A DNA stretch of 48,083 nt from JAUZQZ01 sp964492105 (lineage in GTDB: Bacteria; Pseudomonadota; Zetaproteobacteria; Mariprofundales; Mariprofundaceae): contig CAZBJB010000003.1 of NCBI GenBank assembly GCA_964492105.1, forward strand, positions 1 through 48,083. Direction: 5' to 3'. Below the pieces are notes generated by a model. The model was not told the DNA's origin. It did no database searches and saw only the letters and a list, made by a program, of their open reading frames with translations. The translations under genes and the position numbers were made by a program. Each line of letters opens with the position of its first letter. The first letter of the stretch is position 1. This document shows, piece by piece, positions 33,988 through 41,668 of this stretch.

Positions 33988-34196
33988 ACTGAACGATCCA
34001 TGAATCGCCGTGATGATTGAGCCTGCCTGTGCGTGCCACACGCAGACAGGGCTCTTCAACGGATTGTCGAGGAAGGAGACCGTAGCCGTGCGTACAGACC
34101 ACCGACGAGGGATTCGGTGCGCCTGTCTGCGTGTATCGCACAGGCAGGGACAAAAGAACGGGCAAGGGCATGGTAGAATGTATGAATAGTTCAGGA
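33988..34196. repeat. Family A repeat, complete copy inside the nuo operon
   Basis: The 209-base copy starts ACTGAACGATCCATGAATCG and ends TATGAATAGTTCAGG, so both family termini are present, inverted. Arms ACACGCAGACAGG (34038-34050) and CCTGTCTGCGTGT (34122-34134) are perfectly complementary across the conserved core, and each arm also forms a small local hairpin. It splits the operon between nuoI and nuoJ. Confidence 0.85.
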
Positions 34197-34213
34197 TAGG
34201 AAACGGAGAGAGG

Positions 34214-34798
34214 ATGCTGGAGATCGGGTTTTTTTATGTATTTTCGGGGTTGGCCGTTGTGGCCGCGCTTGGCGTGGTCATGTCTCGCAATACGGTGTAT
34301 TCCGTGATGTTTCTGATTTTTTGTTTTTTCAATGCTGCGGGTCTGTTCTTTCTGCTCGATGCGGAATTTATCGGTATTCTGATGATTCTTATTTATGTAG
34401 GCGCGGTGATGGTGTTGTTCATGTTCGTGGTGATGATGCTGGAGGTGAATGCCGCGGGGCTGCGTGAAGGTTTCCTGCAGTGCCTGCCGATCGGCGGTGT
34501 GATTGCCCTGGTTCTATTCGCTGAAATTGTCGCGGCAGGTTCCAGCGGTGTTTTTTCGCCGGAGGGTATGCCTGATCCCGGTCATCTGGAGCAACGGATC
34601 AACAATACCATGGAGATCGGAATGGTACTGTATACCCGATATCTGCTGGGGTTTGAGGTGGTAGCCATTATTTTGCTGGTCGCCCTGATCGGCGCCGTGG
34701 TGCTGACGCTGCGTACGCGCAAGGATGCCAAGTATCAGAATATTCGCAGACAGGTGAATGTGAATCCCGCAGATCGCCTGCGCAAGGTGAAGATGTAG
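34214..34798 (+). CDS. nuoJ: NADH-quinone oxidoreductase subunit J
   Basis: Membrane subunit with five helices (194 residues). The pi-bulge helix region is FIGILMILIYVGAVMVLFMF, with VVMMLEVN after it. It starts at an ATG following GGAGAGAGG, a strong site that fits a re-initiation after the inserted repeat. It overlaps nuoK by one base. Confidence 0.94.
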   Translation: MLEIGFFYVFSGLAVVAALGVVMSRNTVYSVMFLIFCFFNAAGLFFLLDAEFIGILMILIYVGAVMVLFMFVVMMLEVNAAGLREGFLQCLPIGGVIALVLFAEIVAAGSSGVFSPEGMPDPGHLEQRINNTMEIGMVLYTRYLLGFEVVAIILLVALIGAVVLTLRTRKDAKYQNIRRQVNVNPADRLRKVKM

Positions 34799-35103
34799 TG
34801 GTACCTTTGTCTTATTATCTGACCGTAGCCGCTTGCCTGTTTTCCATCGGTGTCGTTGGCCTGTTTCTGAACCGCAAGAATGTAATCGTCATTCTGATGT
34901 GTATTGAACTCATTCTTCTGGCTGTAAATATCAACTTTGCCGCATTTTCCCATTTCCTCCGGGACATTGGCGGACAGGTGTTTATCTTTTTCGTGTTGAC
35001 CGTGGCGGCCAGTGAGGTGGCGGTAGGGCTGGCCATCCTGGTTGCGTTTTACCGCAACCGGCGTTCCATCAACGTTGAAGATATCAACACCTTGCAGGGA
35101 TAG
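34798..35103 (+). CDS. nuoK: NADH-quinone oxidoreductase subunit K
   Basis: Small membrane subunit (101 residues, three helices) homologous to MrpC. Signatures are YYLTVAACLFSIGVVGLFLN, KNVIVILMCIELILLAVNIN with the conserved Glu, and VFIFFVLTVAASEVAVGLAI with the second Glu. GTG start. Only one nuoK is seen, which matters for the extra antiporter-like subunit downstream. Confidence 0.95.
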   Translation: MVPLSYYLTVAACLFSIGVVGLFLNRKNVIVILMCIELILLAVNINFAAFSHFLRDIGGQVFIFFVLTVAASEVAVGLAILVAFYRNRRSINVEDINTLQG

Positions 35104-35200
35104 GATATGTGCTATGCCATGTGCGCCCAAGGTGCAGATAATGTCCGGGATTCCGTTGGCTTCGATGCCGATGCGTCCGTGCTGAACAGGCGATAAGACT
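35104..35200. other. Gap between nuoK and the first antiporter-like gene
   Basis: 97 bases in an otherwise overlapping operon. A 29-codon frame (35107-35196) is present but looks meaningless. No remnant of a standard nuoL start is recognised. The ribosome-binding site for the next gene is weak. Confidence 0.4.
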
Positions 35201-36667
35201 GTGGAAACGGTAATTTCCGTAAGACCTTTACTGGCGGTGCTGGTGTCTTCCGTCGCCACTATCCTGATTATTTATTCAGGGCGTAATCCGAACCGACGAG
35301 AATTCTGGACCATTCTTGCGGGCGTCATAAAGTTTTCAATTGTGGTGTCAATGTTCCCGCTGATCATGTCGGGGCATGACATTGAATATACAGTCTTTCG
35401 AATCTTGCCGGGTGTCGCACTGGCGTTCCGGGTGGATGCGCTGGGATTGCTTTTCGCGGCTTCAGCCTCTTTTCTGTGGATCTGCACATCCGTATACGCA
35501 ATCGGCTATATGCGATCCTTGAAGGAGCATGCCCAGACACGTTTCTATGCCTGCTTTGCGCTTGCATTGTCCGCGGCTTTGGGCGTTGCCTTCGCACGAA
35601 ACCTGTTTACCCTGTTTTTCTTCTACGAAATGCTTAGCATCGTCACGTATCCGCTGATCATTCATAACGAAAGCAAGGACGCATGGGAAGCCGGTAAAAA
35701 ATACGCGATATACCTGATCGGTACGGCGGGGGTGTTCTTCCTGCCGGCCATGCTGCTGACCTATTCCCTGACGGGCACGCTGGAGTTTTCCGGATCCGGC
35801 CTGTTCTCCTCTGATACGAATCACGCACTTTTGATCGCCATTTATATTCTTTTCGTAGCTGGTCTGGCCAAGGCTGGGATTATGCCGTTTCACAACTGGC
35901 TGCCCACGGCAATGATCGCTCCAACCCCCGTCAGTGCGCTTCTGCATGCGGTCGCCGTGGTCAATGTCGGTGCATTTTCGGTAATACGCATTATATTGTA
36001 TGTATTTGGCAAGGGAATGATGCATGATCTGCATCTCGGAATAGCGACGGCAGCCTATGTATCCATCACGATATTGATGGCTTCCGTCTACGCCTTTACG
36101 CAGGACAATCTCAAGATGCGGCTGGCCTATTCGACGATAAGCCAACTGTCTTATATGATACTCGGGGTCGCCCTGCTGTCGCCCGACGGTATCACGGGGG
36201 GAACGATACATATCGTTATGCACGCGTTTTCGAAGATCACCCTGTTTTTCTGTGCCGGTGCAATTTATGTCGCTTCCGGAAAAACGTGTATTAGCCAGAT
36301 GGCTGGCATCGGCAAGCGTATGCCTTACACGATGACGGCATTTGCAATAGGGGCTTTTAGTATTATAGGAATGCCTTTTCTGGCGGGGTTTGTGACCAAA
36401 TGGTATCTGGTCGTCGGTTCGATACAGGCCGGTTCTATGGCAATACTTGCCGTCATTCTGGTCAATGCGGTATTGGATATGGGTTATTTTGTGCCGGTCG
36501 TATATCGGGCTTTTTTTGTGGCCCCGGAGAATCCGGAAGAAATGGAAAGAATTCACGAGGCGCCCCGCGCCATCGTAGTGCCACTGATGATTACCTGTGC
36601 GGGCGTGATCATTCTGGGTATCTATCCGAACTTGTTATTGAAGCTGGTCAGTATGGTGGCCCAATGA
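35201..36667 (+). CDS. MrpA/MrpD/NuoL-like proton-conducting subunit (extra complex I antiporter module)
   Basis: A 488-residue protein with about 14 membrane helices, belonging to the proton-antiporter-like family shared by complex I and Mrp antiporters. Family residues are Glu143 in TM5 (LFFFYEMLSIVTY), Lys224 in TM7 (GLAKAGIMPFHNWLP), His249 in TPVSALLHAVAVV, and Lys345 in HAFSKITLFFCAG. The TM8 lysine normally in VVKAGVF is Asn255 here (VVNVGAF). It lacks the long C-terminal lateral helix of NuoL. It starts at a GTG and overlaps the next gene by four bases. It sits where nuoL is expected, so it probably joins the complex I membrane arm; a separate Mrp-type complex is less likely because no other mrp genes are present. 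Confidence 0.85.
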   Translation: METVISVRPLLAVLVSSVATILIIYSGRNPNRREFWTILAGVIKFSIVVSMFPLIMSGHDIEYTVFRILPGVALAFRVDALGLLFAASASFLWICTSVYAIGYMRSLKEHAQTRFYACFALALSAALGVAFARNLFTLFFFYEMLSIVTYPLIIHNESKDAWEAGKKYAIYLIGTAGVFFLPAMLLTYSLTGTLEFSGSGLFSSDTNHALLIAIYILFVAGLAKAGIMPFHNWLPTAMIAPTPVSALLHAVAVVNVGAFSVIRIILYVFGKGMMHDLHLGIATAAYVSITILMASVYAFTQDNLKMRLAYSTISQLSYMILGVALLSPDGITGGTIHIVMHAFSKITLFFCAGAIYVASGKTCISQMAGIGKRMPYTMTAFAIGAFSIIGMPFLAGFVTKWYLVVGSIQAGSMAILAVILVNAVLDMGYFVPVVYRAFFVAPENPEEMERIHEAPRAIVVPLMITCAGVIILGIYPNLLLKLVSMVAQ

Positions 36668-36912
36668 GCCTGGGAAGGATATTGGAAGCACTGGTGGAAC
36701 GCACGAGTCTGTTGCGAAAGATTGGTTATTTCGTATTGGTGGCGTCGGTCGTCGCGGGTTTCTTTATTCCACGGGAACATGCGGAACATTTCTGGGAGAG
36801 AATCCCGGGTTTTCACGCCGTATACGGGTTTGTTGCGTGTGTAGCCATCATCGTGGTGTCAAAATTCCTGGGGAAGCATTGGTTGATGAAACGAGAAGAC
36901 TACTATGATTAA
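36664..36912 (+). CDS. Small two-helix membrane protein of the antiporter module
   Basis: An 82-residue protein with two hydrophobic segments, IGYFVLVASVVAGFFI (about 20-35) and YGFVACVAIIVVSKFL (about 53-68), and the ending KHWLMKREDYYD. The stretch RIPGFHAVYGF followed by the EDYYD end matches my memory of a conserved short protein found beside MrpD-like genes in several sulfur- and iron-metabolising bacteria. It overlaps the upstream gene by four bases and the downstream one by eight, so all three are translated together. It may be a linker or assembly subunit. Its function is not known to me. Confidence 0.75.
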   Translation: MSLGRILEALVERTSLLRKIGYFVLVASVVAGFFIPREHAEHFWERIPGFHAVYGFVACVAIIVVSKFLGKHWLMKREDYYD

Positions 36913-38665
36913 CTGGATCCACCCCTCCCTGTTTCTTATTCTGGGCGTTCTGTTCATACCGTTATTGCATGGAAGGATAAAAAAGATTTACCTGATTTCA
37001 TTACCGATCCTGGCTATCCTGGACATTCTCCAAATGACACCCGGGGTGTACGGCAGTTATCACTTTTTTGGCATGGATCTTGTGTTCGGCCGTGTGGACA
37101 AATTGAGTATCGTGTTTGCGCTAATCTTTTCCATCATGGCACTGATCGGGGCGATTTACTCGCTCGAAAAAGCAGAAAACGGGCATCATATTGCGGCGTT
37201 CACGTATGCCGGCGGGTCATTGGGCGCAACGTTTGCAGGCGACTTTGTGACGCTGTTTATCTTTCTGGAGCTGATGACGGTTGGGTCTGTTTTCCTGATC
37301 TGGTACAGAAGGACGCCGGAGGCGATCAAGGCCGGCTATCGATATATCCTGGTGCATACGACCGGGGGCGTCCTGTTGCTCGGCGGTATCGTGATCTATT
37401 TTGTCCATACCGGATCTACGGCATTCAATTTGCTCGACAAAGGGGCGCCGGGTTTCTATCTCATTCTCTTCGGGTTCCTGATCAACGCGGCGGTGCCTCC
37501 ACTGCATGCGTGGCTTCCGGATGCATATCCGGAAGCCACGGTGCCGGGGGCCGTGTTTCTGAGCGCATTCACCACCAAGACTGCGGTGTACACCCTCATC
37601 AGAGGTTTTGCCGGAACGGACATGCTTATTTGGCTCGGTGCGATCATGGCGATTTATGGCGTGGTATACGCGGTGCTGTCCAATGATATCCGGCGTCTTC
37701 TCGCTTATCACATCATCAGTCAGGTGGGTTACATGGTGGCCGGTGCCGGCATTGGGACGGAGATGGCGATTAATGGCGCCGTTGCACATGCATTTGCCCA
37801 TATTCTCTATAAGGGCCTGCTTTTCATGGGTGCCGGATCCGTATTACATGTTACCGGTAAGAGTAAGTTGACGGATCTGGGGGGCCTCTACCGGGCGATG
37901 CCGATCACCCTGACGTTATACATGATAGGCGCATTCTCGATTTCCGCCTTTCCGTTCTTTAGCGGCTTCGTGACCAAGACGATGGTGATCGCGGCGGCGG
38001 CGGCGGATCATCGGACGGTGATATGGTTGATGCTCGTGTTGGCCTCCTCGGGAACCTTCCTGCACACGGGCCTGAAATTACCATATTTCACCTTTTTTGG
38101 AGAAAGAAAATCCGGGGCTTGCGAGAATGCCAAGGAACCCCCGCTTAACATGCTGGTAGCAATGGGTATCGCCGCCTTTTTGTGTATCTTTATCGGCGTT
38201 TACCCGCAAATGTTATACAGGATGCTGCCTTATACGGTGAACTATCACCCGTATACCATGGGACATATTATCTGGGAATACCAGTTGCTGCTGTTTACGG
38301 GCTTTGCCTTTTTTGTCTACCTCAAGGATCTGGGCGGATACCGGGCGATTAGTCTTGATACGGATTGGTTTTATAGGAAGGGTAGCAAGATATTCCTGTG
38401 GTTCGCCTGGAACCCGACGTCGATTTATGAACGGCATGTAACCAGACTGTATCGTACGCTCGGGATCAGATCGACCAGGGCCGTGGCGGACAGGGGTTAC
38501 TGGTTTGACAAGCATATCATCGATGGATTGGTCAACGGCGTTGCCAGAATGATCGCAATATGGGCGATAAGGATCGGGGCGTTGCAGAATGGACAAATCC
38601 AGCGGTATGCGATGGCGATGGCTGTTGGTGCCGCTGTTATATTGGGTCTTGGATTCATCTTGTGA
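36905..38665 (+). CDS. MrpD-like proton-conducting subunit with NuoL-like C-terminal tail
   Basis: A 586-residue antiporter-like subunit. Recognisable are Glu122 in TM5 (FLELMTVGSVF), LHAWLPDAYPEATVPGAVFL, Lys225 in AFTTKTAVYTLIRGF and Lys303 in AHILYKGLLFMGAG. In TM7, where family members such as NuoM and MrpD have lysine before PxxPxHxWLPD, this protein has Asn194 (GFLINAAVPPLHAW). After the last core helix (about residue 478) come about 85 polar residues, then a terminal helix with FDKHIIDGLVNGVARM and NGQIQRYAMAMAVG, very like the end of NuoL, so a lateral helix may be present. It is the best candidate for the distal NuoL position. Confidence 0.82.
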   Translation: MINWIHPSLFLILGVLFIPLLHGRIKKIYLISLPILAILDILQMTPGVYGSYHFFGMDLVFGRVDKLSIVFALIFSIMALIGAIYSLEKAENGHHIAAFTYAGGSLGATFAGDFVTLFIFLELMTVGSVFLIWYRRTPEAIKAGYRYILVHTTGGVLLLGGIVIYFVHTGSTAFNLLDKGAPGFYLILFGFLINAAVPPLHAWLPDAYPEATVPGAVFLSAFTTKTAVYTLIRGFAGTDMLIWLGAIMAIYGVVYAVLSNDIRRLLAYHIISQVGYMVAGAGIGTEMAINGAVAHAFAHILYKGLLFMGAGSVLHVTGKSKLTDLGGLYRAMPITLTLYMIGAFSISAFPFFSGFVTKTMVIAAAAADHRTVIWLMLVLASSGTFLHTGLKLPYFTFFGERKSGACENAKEPPLNMLVAMGIAAFLCIFIGVYPQMLYRMLPYTVNYHPYTMGHIIWEYQLLLFTGFAFFVYLKDLGGYRAISLDTDWFYRKGSKIFLWFAWNPTSIYERHVTRLYRTLGIRSTRAVADRGYWFDKHIIDGLVNGVARMIAIWAIRIGALQNGQIQRYAMAMAVGAAVILGLGFIL

Positions 38666-38680
38666 CCGGATGGATTGAGG

Positions 38681-40198
38681 ATGTTTAGCTCACATCTGCT
38701 GAGCTGGATTATATTTTTCCCGCTGATTGGCGCGGGAGCGGTGTTGCTCGCAAGAGAACGCAGTCATGTCCTGTGGACGGCACTCGCGACCACAATCATT
38801 GATATGCTGATTTCGTTACCCTTGTGGACGGGCTTTGATTCGTCGACTTATCACATGCAATTCGTGGAAACCGCGACATGGATTCCCGCATTCCACATTC
38901 ATTATTCGCTTGGCGTGGACGGGATAAGTGTTTTACTGATCTTGATGACGACGATACTCATGCCGTTGACGATCCTGTGTTCCTGGAAAGCCGTAGAAAA
39001 AAGACTAAAGGAGTTCATGGTTGCCATCCTGGTTCTGGAAACGGCGATGCTTGGCGTTTTCTGTGCGCTGGATTTCATGCTCTTTTACTTTTTCTGGGAG
39101 GCGATGCTGATACCAATGTATTTGATTATCGGTGTATGGGGGGGCCCCCGGCGTGTTTATGCGACGATAAAGTTCTTCCTTTATACCCTTGCAGGAAGCG
39201 TGCTGTTATTACTGGCGATCCTGGCACTCTATTTCAAGGGCGGCGGTACATTCGATATTCAGACACTGGCGGCGCAAAAATACGGAGTGCAGATGCAGTT
39301 TTGGGTGTTCCTCGCATTTTTCGTGGCCTTTGCGGTCAAGGTGCCGATGTTTCCGTTTCATACATGGCTACCGGATGCTCATGTCGAGGCACCAACAGCC
39401 GGCAGCGTAATACTCGCAAGTATACTGCTGAAGATGGGAACGTACGGGTTTATGCGTTTCTCTCTTCCCATCGCGCCCGATGCAAGCATGTCAATGGCTC
39501 CGTTTGTGATAGCCATATCCCTGGTCGCAGCCATATACGGTGCGTACATGGCAATAGCGCAGACCGACCTGAAGAAACTGGTTGCCTATTCCAGCGTCAG
39601 CCACATGGGGTTTGTAACACTCGGAATCTTCCTGTTCAACCGGATGGGCATGGAGGGCGCGTTACTGCAGATGATCAATCATGGCATTTCCACCGGAGCC
39701 TTGTTTCTTTGCGTGGGCATGATATATGAGCGAACCCATAGTCGTTTGATCTCGGACTGTAGCGGGCTTGGAAAAAGGATGTCCGTTTACGTGACCTTGC
39801 TGGCTATTTTTTCTTTTTCCTCATTTGGATTACCGGGTACGAATGGATTTGTGGGCGAATTCATGATCATGGTGGGGGCCTTCCGATACAGCCTCTGGGT
39901 GGGCTTTCTGGCCGTGCCGGGTATTCTTCTTGCGATCGCCTATATGCTATGGATGTTCCAGCGCATGGTATGGGGGGTGCATACCAGGGGGGAAGGTACG
40001 ACACTGATCGATTTGAACGGTCGGGAAATTGTTACGCTGGCACCCTTGTTGGTGTTCACATTCTGGATAGGCTTACATCCCGCGCCTTTTCTGGGCATGC
40101 TACATTCCTCGATCTCGCATCTGGTTGTGCAAGCGACCACGAGCAAATTACCCGTCGCGCATGCGTTGGCCCATGTCCGGCAAATCGTGCCGCGGTGA
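38681..40198 (+). CDS. nuoM: NADH-quinone oxidoreductase subunit M
   Basis: Antiporter-like proton-pumping subunit (505 residues, 14 helices). TM5 has FMLFYFFWEAMLIPMYLIIG with the key Glu; TM7 has FFVAFAVKVPMFPFHTWLPD with the lysine; TM8 has SILLKMGTYGFMRF; TM12 has MINHGISTGALFLCVGMIYE. The pattern ASVSHMGFVTLG-like SSVSHMGFVTLGIFLFNRMG is classic NuoM. I chose the ATG at 38681, just after a TTG that the frame also allows. Confidence 0.95.
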   Translation: MFSSHLLSWIIFFPLIGAGAVLLARERSHVLWTALATTIIDMLISLPLWTGFDSSTYHMQFVETATWIPAFHIHYSLGVDGISVLLILMTTILMPLTILCSWKAVEKRLKEFMVAILVLETAMLGVFCALDFMLFYFFWEAMLIPMYLIIGVWGGPRRVYATIKFFLYTLAGSVLLLLAILALYFKGGGTFDIQTLAAQKYGVQMQFWVFLAFFVAFAVKVPMFPFHTWLPDAHVEAPTAGSVILASILLKMGTYGFMRFSLPIAPDASMSMAPFVIAISLVAAIYGAYMAIAQTDLKKLVAYSSVSHMGFVTLGIFLFNRMGMEGALLQMINHGISTGALFLCVGMIYERTHSRLISDCSGLGKRMSVYVTLLAIFSFSSFGLPGTNGFVGEFMIMVGAFRYSLWVGFLAVPGILLAIAYMLWMFQRMVWGVHTRGEGTTLIDLNGREIVTLAPLLVFTFWIGLHPAPFLGMLHSSISHLVVQATTSKLPVAHALAHVRQIVPR

Positions 40199-40207
40199 TT
40201 TGACGAG

Positions 40208-41662
40208 ATGAGTTCAGTCACGTTCCCGATGCCTCATGTTCTTCCCCTGCTTCCCGAGCTGTTCGTAACGGTGATGGCCATGGTCATTCTGTTGTGGGAT
40301 CTGTTTTTAGCGAAGGAACAAAAGCAATGGAGTGCCTATGTGGCTATGCTGACCTGCGTGGTCGCGGCGGCATTGACACTCAGATTGGCCAATCCGGATA
40401 CGGAATACGCTTTTTATGGGTTCTTCGTGCTTGATCCCGTTGCCAGCTATGCCAAGTTGTTGATTTATGCGGGTACATTCTTTGGCATCGCATTGAGTCT
40501 GGATTACATGAAGGACGATCCCAATACGGGCGAATATTATTCCCTGATGCTGTTTGCCACACTGGGCATGATGCTGATAGTCTCCGCCCCGAATTTCGTG
40601 ACCATGTATCTGGGGCTGGAGTTAATGGCCCTGTGTACTTACGTGTTGGTGGGCTATCAGCGGGATGTGTTGCGATCTTCCGAAGCAGCATTGAAGTACT
40701 TTATCCTCGGTTCGCTCGCCTCCGGTTTTCTGTTATACGGCATCAGTTTCATTTACGGCGTGACGGGCACGTTCGACTTTATCCATGCCGGGATCGGCAT
40801 CGCCCGGGCAGGACCGGATGCGCACATGGCGTTGATGCTTGGCTTGGTCTTTCTGTTCGCGGGTATGTGTTTCAAGGTATCAATTGCCCCCTTCCACATG
40901 TGGACGCCGGATGCCTACGAAGGGGCACCCACACCCATCACCGCCTTCATGTCCATCGGTCCGAAGGTCGCCGGTCTGGTGATTTTCATTCGTGTTCTGG
41001 CGGACGTATTTCCTGCATTACGGGTTGATTATACCACGATCCTGGTATGGCTGTCGGTATTGACCATGGCGGTGGGTAATTTGGCCGCCATCGCGCAGCG
41101 AAATATCAAGCGCATGCTGGCCTATTCGACCATTGGTCACATCGGTTTTGCCATGCTCGGTCTGATTGCCGCCAATGCGGACGGGTATGCAGGCGTACTG
41201 GTGTACCTGACTGTTTACCTGTTCATGAATATGGGTGCGTTTGCCATCATCACCCTGATGCGGCGCGAAGGTATTCAGGGTGAGTTGCTGGATGATTTTG
41301 CAGGACTCTCGAAGGTGCGTCCCGGGTATGCCTTGGCTATGGGGCTCTTTCTGTTTTCCCTCGCCGGTATTCCGTTCCTCGGTGGCTTTTGGGCGAAATA
41401 TGTCGTGTTCATCGCAGCGGTGGAAGCAGGACACCTGTATCTGGCGCTGATTGCCTTGCTGTTTTCCGCCGTGGGAGCATTCTATTATATCCGCGTAGTC
41501 AAATACATCTATTTTGACGAAGAGCGGGTGGCGTTTAATTTTGTCGAAAGCCGTTTAATGCAGGTGACTGTTGCTGTTACGGCGATTGCCGTCGTCGCTC
41601 TGGGCCTGTTCCCCGGTCCGATGATTAATATTTGCAAGGCAGCGATCAGTAACATTATTTAG
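40208..41662 (+). CDS. nuoN: NADH-quinone oxidoreductase subunit N
   Basis: Antiporter-like subunit next to NuoK (484 residues). Key elements are NFVTMYLGLELMALCTYVLV (TM5 Glu), CFKVSIAPFHMWTPDAYEGA (TM7 Lys), the TM8 region SIGPKVAGLVIFIRVL and NIKRMLAYSTIGHIGFAMLG. It is the last gene of the nuo operon; its stop is only six bases from the convergent rlpA stop, leaving no room for a separate terminator. Confidence 0.95.
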   Translation: MSSVTFPMPHVLPLLPELFVTVMAMVILLWDLFLAKEQKQWSAYVAMLTCVVAAALTLRLANPDTEYAFYGFFVLDPVASYAKLLIYAGTFFGIALSLDYMKDDPNTGEYYSLMLFATLGMMLIVSAPNFVTMYLGLELMALCTYVLVGYQRDVLRSSEAALKYFILGSLASGFLLYGISFIYGVTGTFDFIHAGIGIARAGPDAHMALMLGLVFLFAGMCFKVSIAPFHMWTPDAYEGAPTPITAFMSIGPKVAGLVIFIRVLADVFPALRVDYTTILVWLSVLTMAVGNLAAIAQRNIKRMLAYSTIGHIGFAMLGLIAANADGYAGVLVYLTVYLFMNMGAFAIITLMRREGIQGELLDDFAGLSKVRPGYALAMGLFLFSLAGIPFLGGFWAKYVVFIAAVEAGHLYLALIALLFSAVGAFYYIRVVKYIYFDEERVAFNFVESRLMQVTVAVTAIAVVALGLFPGPMINICKAAISNII

Positions 41663-41668
41663 CCTGCA

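Noticed and set aside
35104..35200. Possible remnant of a deleted nuoL start between nuoK and the antiporter-like gene
   Set aside because: Neither strand gives residues resembling NuoL; the 29-codon frame has no support.
35462..36556. 364-codon minus-strand frame over the first antiporter-like gene
   Set aside because: Shadow of a membrane protein gene; the translation is His/Arg/Gln-rich with no domain.
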